NCBI GenBank assembly: GCA_029876055.1
Contig: CM056878.1
Location: 1,240,001 to 1,304,000 of the forward strand
Direction of reading: 5' to 3'
DNA length: 64,000 nt
Origin: Madurella fahalii
Lineage: Eukaryota > Ascomycota > Sordariomycetes > Sordariales
The position numbers and the translations under genes are program-made. The notes under the pieces are model-generated. The model saw only the letters and a program-made list of their open reading frames with translations, was not told the origin of the DNA and made no database searches. Positions 21,179 to 32,383 of this stretch are shown here, in pieces (the first letter of the stretch is position 1; every line of letters starts with the position of its first letter).

Positions 21179-23367
21179 TCACGTCCACACCATGTCAAAA
21201 CCCCCGGGTGTTAACACATCCTTGCCCGGCAACCCGTACCCGTGTCCCCCCATCGCCGCCATGGGTTCTTCCTCTTCTCCTTCTCCCTCCTCTTCCCTCA
21301 ACCACTCGGGAGCCGGCTCGTGCTCGTCCAGCAGGTTAGCCACCGCATCCGCCTGCCGGATCCCAGTCTCTATGTACAGAGTCCGCAGCCGGTCAACGAC
21401 GTACGCCCTCATCTTCTCGGAGCACGCCGTCGACATGCCGACGACGAAGAGCGGCCAGACGACGGTGCTCCTCGCTGACACGAGGAGCATGTAGCGCTCC
21501 GCCTCCTCCTCGGCGTTCCCCGCGCGCGTCACGTCGAGGATGGTCAGCCCCGACAGCAGCCGCCTCGGTTCTGAAGGGCTGCATACGCTGCTGGCCGAGT
21601 CGGATGATCTCGATGACGGCGAGGTGGGCGGGCTCGGTGGCTGCCGGATTTCGACCGTCGATATCGGTGTGGCCCCTGGGTCTAGGCTCTCGATGCTGCC
21701 GTCGGTGGTGTTCATGAGCCCGAGGTGTTGCGGTACGCTCGCGGTGACGGCGTGGACCATTCGTTTGAGTTTCCGCCGCGCCTTTTTGAACTCTTCGACG
21801 TAGCGGCTGGAGGATAATCTCGGTGCGAAGCTCTGTAGATCGTGGTAGATCTCGGAAATAATGGTTTCGAGGAGAAGGATGCGGGCGGTGAAGATGCAGT
21901 TCCATACATTGGCCTGCCGTAGGGACGGGTAGAGATGGCAGATCCCTGCATATACCGCCGGGTGGTGCTCCGTTACTTTGAATGTCCGGCACTGCGAGGA
22001 TGGTTGGAGCTGGACTGTCAGCTTCTCGAACTGCTCTTCGATACCGAGCAGCATCTCGACAATGATCTCGCGATCTGTCAACGCGCCACTCTTGATCTCG
22101 AAGCGCAGTTGTAGTATTTGCCAGACAAGTGGTACTAGGTGTCTCGTCGGACATTCCGGCTTGAATGTCCTGGCCATTTCGTGCCAGAGCTCTATTAAGC
22201 AGTTCGGCATGGGCACGTTTCTCTGGGCGCAGCTGATAATAACTCGTTGACAGAGCATCGAGAACATGCTCCTGCCCGCCCGGGTCTGGAACTGAGCGGG
22301 TCCTCGCATCCGTGCAAGCGCCGCAGCCCCGTTGACATGTTTCTGGAAGGCTTCGACCGTCAAGGTTCGTGGTGTGATTTCCGTCATCATCTCGAACACC
22401 CCGAGGATGAGGACGGAGAGCATCGTGCTATCCTTGACAACCTCGGCCGAATCCTTTAACGCGTGGTTTGTCAACCGCAGCGCCGTTCCATACGACTTTC
22501 TGGCGGCATCCATGAGATCGCTCGACTGCGTCATGCTAGCGAGGCCCATCAGTCCCACCGCCGTCATGCTAGCAAGAACCCCGTCGACTTGACCCGGCGC
22601 CGACGACGAAGGTTTCCAAACGTCCCGGAGGAAGTCAAATCTCTGATGGCATGCAGTCTCCTCCATCGTAACGTATCGTGAGAAGAAATAGGCGGTGCCC
22701 TGTTCTTGGCAGGTCGGCGCAAGGGTGTACTGAAGAGCCATTGCCGGTGTCACCGGCCAGCTTCCGGACTCGGGTGACATGAGCCGGCTGCTGTCGTCGC
22801 GGTCCAAGCCATCCCCACCCGCCGGGCTGCTCGCCACCGGGGTAGCGGGAACGACCAACGACAGCGGCTTCCTCCGGGGCTCGGGCGTGAGGGATGACCG
22901 GCCCTCCGAGTCGGATGGTGTCGCCGGGTCAATGGCGAGGTTTCTCCTGCGGGCCCTTGCCTTGGCCTTCTTGATGACGTGGGAGCTCTCATCGCGGAAC
23001 ATGAGATCCACGATATTCCGGTAGCCTGGGCATTCTTGCTGTCTCTTTTCGCACTGCCCACACCCCGGTTCTCGTTGGTCGCACTGTCGGCTCCGCGTCA
23101 GCGAATCCGTCCACGACCACGATACCCGCAAGTTGACACCTCGAGCGTTATGCACCGCGTCACCATACCTAGACACCAAAGACGGGGCTCACCCGGCTCG
23201 CTCCGTCGAAGTGACCGCCGGGTAGAGTTGCGTAAAGGAAAAAAATTTTTTTTTTTTTTTTCCTTTTTCAAGGAATACAAAAAGGCATCTCGAAAAGACA
23301 AACTTACACGGATCTTGCGCTCTCGGCAGCTGGAGCACCCCTTGCTTGGCTTTCCGCAATAGACCAT
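21179..23367 (-). CDS. Zn2Cys6 fungal-specific transcription factor
   Basis: Two exons (23308-23367 and 21179-23083) encode 654 residues. Exon 1 (20 codons) ends inside the zinc cluster, and splicing restores GCSSCRERKIRCDQREPGC followed by GQCEKRQQECPGY, a full C-x2-C-x6-C-x6-C-x2-C-x6-C binuclear cluster. A basic linker (KKAKARARRR) follows, then a long helical regulatory region of the fungal transcription-factor type (for example GTAYFFSRYVTMEETACHQR). The tail is Glu-rich. The first intron (23084-23307, 224 nt) is longer than usual and carries a run of about 16 T. Target genes cannot be told from the sequence, and no biosynthetic cluster surrounds it. Confidence 0.9.
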
Positions 23368-26300
23368 CTTTGGCAGTGAGGCTTGACGCCGAAATTGGCA
23401 GTAAGCCCGGTGGACACGACGCGTCGGACGGCGCAGTCACCACTCTCCCGAACCATTCGCCGAAGGAGCTCTCACGGTTAGTCCCGGACTGGGAACGTCG
23501 CCGCCTAGTTGCCGAGTGCTGATCCAGGCCCAGGCCTAGGCCTAGGCATGTCGAGTCGGGAGTCGGCAACGGTAGGAAGAGAGGGGGGTGGCGAGAAGGC
23601 CGGCGCTGTCTAGACCCAGCACGGGGCAAGCGTCGTTTGCGGAGTCGGTTCAGCTCGAATGATCGTGTTGAACGACGGATTCGCGTGTCGGGCTGTCTAA
23701 CCAGAATCTGCTGGGAGAATGCCTAGGCAAGAGCCTGTCCGGCTGACGACCTTCTTAAGCTGGATCTGGGTGTGTTGCAGATTATGGAGGCCGCAGCACG
23801 AGGTAATTATTCCAGGCGCGGTGCACGTCGAACGGGACTCAGTTCTGGCGTCTCCTGAGCCAATTCCTCGGTTGACTTTTTGCTCATGCCGTAAGGTAGG
23901 GCTCACAGGGCTATGGCTCGGGCGTTCTGCAGTACGATGCCGGGTGGTGAGCGCGTGCCAAGGTGCCCCCGCCCACACACGACATGGGAAATCGAAACAC
24001 AGCCCCTGGATCGCGCCCACAGCCTCCAGTTACCCGTGTACCTGGCCGAGAGTAGATCTAGCCTAGACATCGTCCGAGAAATTGGGAACAGCCCGCGCGA
24101 CCAGTGGGCACGATGTGCTGAGAGAGGGCCAGACCAAGGCCAGACCACGGCCAGGCCCGCGAGGTATTGGCCTAACCAGTGGCCAGTGCGCCAGCAGGGG
24201 TCTTTCCTCTTCGGGGATGCTGTGCGAAGGCGTTCTTCAAGCACGAGTGACATTGGGGCGGCTTGGCGAGGCTTCCAGCGGCCAGGGGCATCAGAAAGCT
24301 TAAACGACCCCACGGCACCCTATTCGTCGCACGCGTTCGCGTCCAGCGAGAGCGGCGGGACGGAAACGCTGACCACCACGCCGCTCGCTTCGCCTGCAAT
24401 GGCTGCAAATGGCTGCGATGGCTTGCAGCCTCAATGCTGGTGAAATGCTTCGAGAAAACTTCTGTCGACGGTCTGGCTGCTCACGCTGCATCTGGCACTC
24501 CCCCCGGCAAGGACGACATAGGCGGGCTCGAAGTCGGGAGCCAGATCTGCGAGATAACACCAAACACCGCCGCAACAGAGCACTGCAGAAGGCAGCGGTG
24601 GGTCTAGTATAGAGGTGCGTCATGTCAAAGTAAGGGTGCCCGAGACATTGGGGCAGAGACGTAATTTGCATGTATAGTAGCACTGCATCGAATGCTGTCG
24701 TTGAACGTTGCCCGGATACCCTCGGGCCGTCGAACAACTGGTGGCCGTCGCGACCTTGACGTGTGGGCAGACGACGGTGCCGTCAACGAGCTGCAGGGTG
24801 CAACAAGGGCCTGGCTGCAGATCAAGGATGGATTGCAACGTTGCCGCCACCGAATTCCGAACTCGAAGCTCTCGTGGAATCGTTACCGCCCTTGACCGTG
24901 CCTGATTTGGCAAGATTATCCCCGAGGCGCAGGGTTGAAATTAACGCCGATCCTCCAGATGTCGTCGGGTCACACAGCCCTACACTAGGCCCGGTCAGGG
25001 AAAGCGGTTGCTGCGCAAAGGTCCACGCATCGATGCAGCAGCACGCGTCCTGTACTTTACGTAGTAGCGTGTACCAAAGGGCGTACTGAGGATTCATTGC
25101 AGCTCCAAACTCTTGGTTGTTTGCGTGCAATGGCACCCAATCAACCACCTCAGCAGCGCATCGTACATAGCCCCGATGTTCCAACCCGGTGCGGGGCGCT
25201 TTGTCGGACCCGGCAGATGCACGGAATATATACGCTCCCACATTTCCCTCGCTGCAAAGCACGTTATTGTGGCTGATACTGCATGGTCAAAGTGCAGCCC
25301 AGGTATTAAAACAGTCGTACGCGGAATCTCAATGCCAATATTCTGTGGCTGTGCTCCCGCAATATCTTTCGAGCACCGGTCAGTCTGCCGGCTATTGACG
25401 ACTGAGTAATTGCCCCTACATAGCATCGCCGGTATGATTTATCCTGGCGGTGAAGAACACGGTCTTCTCTCGACCAATCTGCTCCTTGTTCGATCAGCCC
25501 TCTGAGACGGAAGTCGACCTCTTGGCATGCCGGCCCGACCCTGGCGCCCGGAATAAGCCCCCCACATCGGACGAGGCCGGGGTCTGTTTAACCAGCAGCA
25601 ACCCCGCGAATCCTGTGTTCTCCCACAGCGCTGGGCCGCGAAGATATTGATGGAAGCCATAGGCCGGATTACGGCAGGTTGCTTTTCTTAGCTTTCGGCA
25701 CGGTTACACATCCAGCCGCTCCAACGTCTTCCGACCCCGACGCACGGCAGTGCTGTTTCCCTAAAGCACACCTTCTCTTTCACCAGTCTCGAAACAAGCC
25801 TCCGGAAGCCACCCGTTCCGGCCAAACGCCGCCGCCGCCGCTATTTGTGGTCCGGGCAGCCTCACGCCATGACCGACAAGCAGCCCTCTCTATCTATCGG
25901 CGGTGAGGCCCCGGAATAGCACTGGGCTGCTAGCATGAGATGCAGCGAATGAATGGAGCCGGAAACACGGCCGCAAATTGTAGCTGCGTCCACTGCCCTC
26001 TAGCGCCGCGGGATTGGAAGCGTTCCGAGGAGCCGACAGGCAGCTGTGGGGGAGACATAGATGCGCCGCGAAGATGGTGGCCAGTGGGCGTGTTGCTCGA
26101 TGGACACACGACACACGATGCGAATGGTTGGGTGTCCCGGCTCTCTTGTTATTCGTTGCTGCAGATGCTCGAGTCCGGTTCATGCAACGAGGTGACAGAC
26201 ATGGACGCTAGGCAGCAAGGATGCAGAAGCCAACGGGCCGAATTCAAAGCAACAACTTCCACATTGCATATCCTCGTTTCGGCAGCCAGGGACTCTACAC

Positions 26301-26845
26301 AAACCTTGAGAAGCTGTCGACTCTTAAAACACGCCTACATAAAACCCCATGATCCTATGCTCATCTCCGCGATTGGCTGCTACAGGTAGGTATGTAAGCT
26401 GAGAGGCAGTTTCCAAAGATAGACCTGCAGACAAAGAGATCACTAATCAAAGGGCGTGGCGAATATGGATCGTTGACAGCCCGGTTTTGGGCTCCGAGCT
26501 TGCCTTCATAGAAACCCCAGTTTGGAGAATACGGACCGCATCGGCGTTCCCTATGGGATCAGAGTACGAGACACGAGCGAGAAGAAAAACAGGGAGAATA
26601 TGCCCAAATTGCTCCCAGCCCGTTAGATACGGGGCTAGCGAGAGTAAAGGTAGTGTAGTTGCTGGTAGATGCTCTTAGCCACGCACCCAACCCTGAGGCA
26701 GTTCAGGGTTATGGCCCTTCCGTCAAGGTGCCCCTCCATAATGAACCTACCCCGCCATACTTATTCCCCGGCAATCCAGCCCAAGACTTCAACAAGCAGA
26801 ACACATTGGTAACGGATTCGTGTACAGCAAGCTCAATCCGCTAAC
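23368..26845. other. 3.5-kb gene-poor stretch upstream of the Zn2Cys6 gene and KTI12
   Basis: No gene can be supported. Open frames up to 176 aa exist on both strands, but they overlap one another, lack motifs and lack paired splice signals. Base composition is mixed, with Gln/Arg/Cys-rich translations typical of non-coding GC-rich DNA. Part of it must be the divergent promoter of the regulator (left) and of KTI12 (right). I see no terminal repeats or transposase. Confidence 0.5.
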
Positions 26846-28071
26846 ATGCCAGTAAGCTCTTGTACACTTCGTACCATCACCGTCCCAACCACTACTAACA
26901 AGGCGTTTTTCTCAAAAACAAAAAGCTCATAATCATAACCGGCCTCCCAACCTCGGGTAAATCCACCCGCGCTCAGCAACTCCACGCCTACCTCTCAGAG
27001 CGCATCTCCTCTTCTCCCCAACAACAACAGCAGCAACAGCAACAACAACAACAACCACAACCACAACCACAATACCGCCTCCACCTGATATCCGACGCAA
27101 CCCAATCCGTGCCCCGCTCGGTGTACGACCTGTCCCCCTCGCAGCTCCCGGCACACGTGCGGTCGGCCAACGCGTCCGAGAAGGACGCCCGCGCCGCCGT
27201 CTACGCCGCCGTCAAGCGCGTTCTCTCCCCGCGCGACATCGTCGTGCTCGACGGCCTCAACTACATCAAGGGGTGGCGGTACCAGCTGTTCTGCGAGGCC
27301 AAGAACGCGCGGACGCCGAGCTGCGTGCTGCAGGTGGGGTGCGGCGTGGAGAGGGCGCGCCGGGTGAACGAGGCGCGGTTGGAGGCGAGGAGGAGAAGAG
27401 AGAGTAAGAGGGAGGAGGGGGAAAGGAGGGAGGGGGAAGGGGTAGAAGACGCGAAGGAGGAGAAGGAAGGGGAGAAGAGTGGCCGGGACGAGGACGACGG
27501 CGACGAGGAGGAGGAGGAGGAGGAGGAGGAGGAGGAACCCTACGAGCCGTCTAACTGGGAGAACCTCGTGTTCCGCTACGAGGAGCCCAACCCCATGACG
27601 CGGTGGGATTCGCCGCTCTTCACCCTCATCTGGGAGGACGACGAGGCCCAGGCGCGTCAGGTGTTTGACAAGATCTGGGACGCCATCGCCGGCGAGGCCA
27701 GGAAGGCCGTCCGCCCGAACCAGTCGACCGTGCAGCGCGACAAGGATCCCGGCGGGGATTACCTCTATGTGCTCGAGCGGGAGACGCAGGATATCGTCAA
27801 GAAGATCCTGGAGAGGCAGTCTGACGAGGGCGGCGGCACGGTGAGCATTCCGAGGGTCAATTCCGGTGAGGGCCAGAGGGAGGGCGAGGATCTGGTGGTC
27901 GAGCTGCCGGGGAAGAAGGTCGGGCTGCCGCAGCTGCAGAGGTATCGGAGGGCGTTTGTGGGGATGAATAGGGGAGGGATTGGGCTTGAGGCGGTAGGGA
28001 AGCTGGCGGCGGGGCGGTTAAGGGAGAGTTTTGTGGGGTATCTAAACGATCATTTTGAGAAGGATGGCTAG
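26846..28071 (+). CDS. KTI12: KTI12 family P-loop protein (Elongator regulator)
   Basis: Two exons: a six-base first exon (ATG CCA, 26846-26851) and 26926-28071, giving 383 residues that begin MPLIIITGLPTSGKST as in other KTI12 proteins. KTI12 is a P-loop ATPase that works with Elongator in wobble-uridine modification of tRNA. The Walker A motif is GLPTSGKS (residues 8-15). HLISDATQS and VVLDGLNYIKGWRYQLFCEA are conserved family blocks, as is NPMTRWDSPLFTLIW. Two low-complexity inserts are unusual: a Gln/Pro run at about residues 36-56 (CAA/CAG/CCA repeats) and a long Lys/Glu/Arg then poly-Glu stretch at about 165-208. The C-terminus (RYRRAFVGMNR to FVGYLNDHF) is conserved. Confidence 0.94.
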
Positions 28072-29256
28072 GGGGCTGCAAGGTGAGGGGCTGCATCACC
28101 GAAAGAGGGTCGATAGGTACAAACAATACCTCACGCCCAGTAGGTCTGAGCATCTGAGACTTGGTGGTATTCTATCGAAGTACCAAGATATAATATAAAG
28201 AATCACCCTTCCTAACCTACATTTTAGAAAGCCAAGCGATAACTTAGACATCATTATATCATTAGATAGGGGCTTCCAAAACAAGCTTCAGTATATATTT
28301 TATATAGTGCCGATCGTTTTATAGACTAACAATTGATGTTTGAAAATGTTGACTTCTTTAGTATAGGCCAAAATATTCACAAACAATTACAGACTCATTC
28401 GGAAGGCTATTGTCAGGTAGCCCACATCTACAATGCTCCGGCTACAACGACTTGCACTAGTAAGGTAGCCCCGTCCCAAGCCAGCTGCCCGGCTGGAATA
28501 TTGAGGCTGTGTGCCAGAGACTAGCCGCCTCCGCTATACAGAAATCTTCGTGGTAGATCTTCAAGTACCGCGTTCGACTATGCCCACCTCGACCTGGGCT
28601 TTAGTTTATGGCTCCTGGCGCTCTGAAGCGACGAGATTAAAGCTATCTATCCGTAGAGACACGTCGTAATAGGGGGGCGTTAACCTGGTATAGGAAGTCA
28701 ACAACGACAACGCCAGTCAATTAGGGTCGTAACGAGCATGGCGTGGAAGAGGGCGTGGAAGCAGGAGAGGCTGGGCATAGTGGGAGCGCAAGGCGCAGGC
28801 GCCTAGAGAGACTACGACAACGACAACGATAACGACAACGGGAGTATCACCAGTCAAGCCGCACCACAACGCTCGCGACGAGGGCGTGGTAGACGGCGTG
28901 GAAGCAGGGGGGACGCTTAGGCAAATGGATAGTCAGATAGACAGTCAGATGGACAACTGGGCTACCAAAGTGTAAGATAACAGCGCCTATTTGGGAATTG
29001 TAAGATATCAACGAATTGAAGCGATTGGGCACTTTGACAACGTCAACTGCAATTGCAGTATTTGGTGGGCTTTTAGCGTTGAAATGGTCCATCTAAATAG
29101 GAGTGGTTAAGGGTTAGGGATATATATAGTGTATGAGGCACCCGCACAGACCACTACAGGCTGGTAAGACCTTTCCTACAGTCCGAGTAGAACCCCTTTA
29201 CATTATAGGGAGCCTTAGAAACAAGCACAATTCAAAGCAGCCAAAAGCAAACCATT
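28072..29256. other. AT-richer relic region between KTI12 and SEC63
   Basis: This 1.2-kb convergent spacer is clearly more AT-rich than its flanks, with many TATA/TAAT words. It holds GACAACG repeats near 28699-28840 and a diverged duplication of GCGTGGAAGCAGG-containing sequence (28736-28764 and 28869-28907). It looks like an old, mutated repeat. No protein family was recognised. Confidence 0.5.
28699..28913. repeat. Imperfect direct duplication with GACAACG microrepeats
   Basis: Two units about 142 bp apart each have GACAACG repeats, then CCAGTCAA, then a block ending GGCGTGGAAGCAGG (28764 and 28907). Spacing and substitutions differ, so the duplication is old. Confidence 0.5.
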
Positions 29257-31455
29257 CTAATTATCCTCCTCTTCCGTATCCGTGTTTGTCGCGCTAGTAT
29301 CTTCATCCTCCTCGTCCGTCCCGCTCTCCTCATCCGAGTCACCCTCGTCCTCTTCCTGCTTCTGTTTCCTCTTCTTAGGCCGGGGTGGTGCGCCGCCCTT
29401 GGCCGCGTTCATAATACCCGCGATGGAATCTACGCACTGGTCAGCTCCTTCTATCATTTCATAATCAACGGCACTGGAAAAAGAAAACTCACCCTCTTCC
29501 GGCTCGCTAATCTCATCTTCGACCTCCATCTCAGCCGCCTTGCTCGCCTCCTCCACGATCAGCGTCACCTCCATCTTAGTGTCGAAGCCCACATAACTGT
29601 CGCAGACAACGTGCATAACAAAGGTATAGTGCCCGGCCTGTGGCGGCGCTTGGAACTGCGCCTTGAGCGTCTGCATGGCGAACGTCGGCGTCTTGCCGTC
29701 CTTCTCAAATATGGGCTTGTCGAACTGGGCAAAGGTAAACGGCGGGACCGCCACGCGGCCCTGCTTCGAGTCGGTCAAGAAGACGTTCCACCTGGGGCTG
29801 TGCTCCCGCGCAAAGTAGGGCGCCGCCACGAGCGGCGCCGGGATGGGCTCGTCCGAGGAGGACTCCATGATCGGCTTGCCTGTCTTCTCGTCTTTACCGA
29901 CCTGCTTCTTCGCAGGCTTGCGTCCGAGGAGGGCGTCGAGGTCGTCCTCGGCCGGGTCGATGTCCTCGAGGTCGGCGGGATTAACTTCAGGGACGTTTTC
30001 GCTTCCGGGGGGGACGAAGCGGCCTTTCACGACCAGAGTTACCAGGGATGACGGGATGATGAAGCGCTCGCCGGTAACCTTGAAGAAGGCCTTGGCGACA
30101 CGTAGGAAAGGGAGTTGCTTGGCTACGCTGATGGCTTCACGGTATTGTTCTTCCGTGAGGAGGCCCTTGCCAACGACTAGGCTGCGGCGCTTGGCGTCTG
30201 GCCTGTCCATGAAACCCTGGACGCTAGTGTGGATACGTGAGTCGCCCTCGACAGCCTTGACGACGGCTGGGGTGAAGTACGGCAGTTGGAGGAGCGGTGA
30301 CGACTTGGGGGGCAGGGCCTGGATCAGGTGTTGGCTGGCGTAGTACGAGGCGAGAAGCGGGCTGGTGTTCATGTAGGCGAGCGAGATGGCAGTGAAGGAC
30401 TTGTTGAGAGAGTGCGCAATCGGGCCAACAGCGAACTTGGCCTTCTCCAGCGCGGGATCGTCGAGTTCGACACGGCCCAGGTATGCCCACAGCAGCGCCA
30501 GCGCCTTCCGTTGCGGCCCGCTCTCGAGGTTCTCCAGCTTCTCTCTGTCCTTAACAGAAAGACCACCAGCTAACGGAGAGAGTTCACCCTCGGCAAGGAT
30601 CCTCGATTCCACCTTGGACAGGCCCGAGTCGGCCTTGTCTCCCTTGAAGAGCTCCTCGTACTCCTTGCCAGTGCTGAGGGCGGTGACGACGCCGCCCTCG
30701 TCAATGCCATCCTTGTACTCGCGGAACAGCCTGTTTGCGCTCTCCATCAGAACGCCCTCTTTGGAGCGCCTGAGCGTGCCGTACCACCAGGACCCGACGA
30801 GGTAGGGCAGGAGCACGCCAAAGAGCACCGAGTAGACCAACACAACGTATTTCCCGTTGCCGTCCGACACCATCGCTTTCGGCAACGCAATGTTGATGCT
30901 GAACCCCTGCTTTCCATCCGGATTCCCGTACATGATGTAGTTGTTGCGCACATCCTCGTCCGTCAGCGCCTGGTACGCCTTGGAGATCTCGACGTAGCGC
31001 GCGTTGAGGTCCTCTAGAGTCTCGTTCTTGGACGGGTCTGGCTTGGCCTTGTCGGGGTGGAGCCTGAGCGACAGCTTCCTGTAGGTGCTCTTAATCTGCT
31101 TCTCGGTCGCCGACTCGGGGATGTTCAGGATGTCGTAGGGGTTCCAGAGCTTCTGCGTCGGCGCCTCGGTCGTCTGGATGAGGTAGAGCATGTAGCCCAT
31201 GATGGCCCAGCCCGTGACGACGGCGATGATGAGCCAGAGCTTGCGGTCTTTGCGCTTCTCCTGCTTGCGCAGCGAGGCGACCGTGTCCGAGTGGGCATGT
31301 TTAAAGTTGGTCTGGGTGCGAGCGAAGGATGCGGCAGGGTCTCGCGACCGCTTGACTAATAGGTAGGTGAGCGGAGAGGTGATGATGAAGGCCAGAGTGA
31401 AGACGAAGAAGGGCCAGAGGTAGCCCTCCTCGTCGTAGGTGTAGTCGGTACTCAT
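29257..31455 (-). CDS. SEC63: SEC63-type ER translocation J-protein
   Basis: Two exons (29493-31455 and 29257-29429) encode 711 residues. Sec63 is an ER membrane co-chaperone that recruits BiP/Kar2 to the Sec61 translocon. TM1 spans residues about 12-34 and TM2 about 73-93. A luminal J domain (about 104-180) has the catalytic HPD in RLHPDKAKPD. TM3 is VVLVYSVLFGVLLPYLVGSW. A large cytosolic Sec63/Brl domain runs to about 620 (including FVMHVVCDSYVGFDTKMEV). The tail is strongly acidic with KKRKQKQ. The start ATG at 31453-31455 gives MSTDYTYDEEGYLW. The intron (29430-29492) is 63 nt and stop-free in frame, so unspliced RNA would encode 21 extra residues; its GTGAGT donor and GCTGAC branch site favour splicing. 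Confidence 0.95.
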   Translation of the reverse strand: MSTDYTYDEEGYLWPFFVFTLAFIITSPLTYLLVKRSRDPAASFARTQTNFKHAHSDTVASLRKQEKRKDRKLWLIIAVVTGWAIMGYMLYLIQTTEAPTQKLWNPYDILNIPESATEKQIKSTYRKLSLRLHPDKAKPDPSKNETLEDLNARYVEISKAYQALTDEDVRNNYIMYGNPDGKQGFSINIALPKAMVSDGNGKYVVLVYSVLFGVLLPYLVGSWWYGTLRRSKEGVLMESANRLFREYKDGIDEGGVVTALSTGKEYEELFKGDKADSGLSKVESRILAEGELSPLAGGLSVKDREKLENLESGPQRKALALLWAYLGRVELDDPALEKAKFAVGPIAHSLNKSFTAISLAYMNTSPLLASYYASQHLIQALPPKSSPLLQLPYFTPAVVKAVEGDSRIHTSVQGFMDRPDAKRRSLVVGKGLLTEEQYREAISVAKQLPFLRVAKAFFKVTGERFIIPSSLVTLVVKGRFVPPGSENVPEVNPADLEDIDPAEDDLDALLGRKPAKKQVGKDEKTGKPIMESSSDEPIPAPLVAAPYFAREHSPRWNVFLTDSKQGRVAVPPFTFAQFDKPIFEKDGKTPTFAMQTLKAQFQAPPQAGHYTFVMHVVCDSYVGFDTKMEVTLIVEEASKAAEMEVEDEISEPEEGEFSFSSAVDYEMIEGADQCVDSIAGIMNAAKGGAPPRPKKRKQKQEEDEGDSDEESGTDEEDEDTSATNTDTEEEDN

Positions 31456-32383
31456 GGTGGGCACTCGACTGGATCTCCACGACCAGGACCCCGAATCGAC
31501 CCCGGTGTTTCCTCAAAGTAACACGAGATTTGAACGCCTGTTTGTGTTGATGGCCAGCAGGTGAACAAAAAGAAAAAGGGCCCTAAAAAGAAAAACCGTG
31601 CTCGCGGCCGAGCATCAGTAACGAAAGCCAAATCCAATTTCAAGGACCGACAAGACAGCGTGCAGGACAAAAAAAAATAAAACAGAGGTCTGCACTCGGT
31701 GGAATTGGCAGAGATGCAATGTGGCGGCTTCGCTGGTGCCGTTGTCACTTTTTGGCGGAGTGCAACAAGTGAATCGTGGCCTCCAAATCTTACTATGTTA
31801 ACAGGGGTCAAAGCTTCAGGTGCGGCAAGCCCCGGTTCGCTGAAAGCAAGGTACCCGGTACCTCTTTTTAGCCCCGCCACCTGTCCCTTTGCCGTCTTGG
31901 CGATGCTGCTGGTTGGCTTTGGGGGAGTGTACACTATTAATACTATCAACAAGGCCCGGGTCCCCGTCTAGCTGTTGGTGGTGCAAGGAGCATTAAACAA
32001 CTCGTCAGAAAATGAGCATCTTACGGGATACAGAATACGTGGTAGAGACGCAGTGCTGGGAAATGGAAATAAAATCAAATGCCTTCATCGTCATGATGGG
32101 ATGAAGCACGACTGACTACCTGTCTATCTGTTGGAATGCGGACAATGTGATGTGATGATGATGCCTGAGAGCCGAAAAAGGCCCAGTAGTCATGAAATTA
32201 TGATGATCCAACAAACGCCTCCTCCAATGTGGTGTAATGTGTGCAGAACTGGCCGATGGTCTATACCGAAAAAACAAAAACCATTCTTTTTGATGATGGC
32301 AGGCCCCAGCTGCGGTCCCTCTCACCGGGTGGCGACCGACCTCACCATCAACATGCAAATGTACAACACTCCAGCCCCTACTG
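31456..32383. other. Intergenic, SEC63 promoter side
   Basis: This lies upstream of SEC63 and downstream of the TPR-DnaJ gene. It has A-rich runs near 31565-31680 and a GATGATG/CATCATC-like stretch near 32085-32165. No gene is seen. Confidence 0.5.

Noticed and set aside
21179..23367. Biosynthetic gene cluster around the Zn2Cys6 regulator
   Set aside because: Neighbours are PPIL2 and KTI12; no backbone synthase, P450 or transporter within the window.
24822..25426. Overlapping 146-aa and 110-aa minus-strand frames
   Set aside because: Protein-like at first sight, but no motif, no splice pair joining them and equal-length frames on the other strand.
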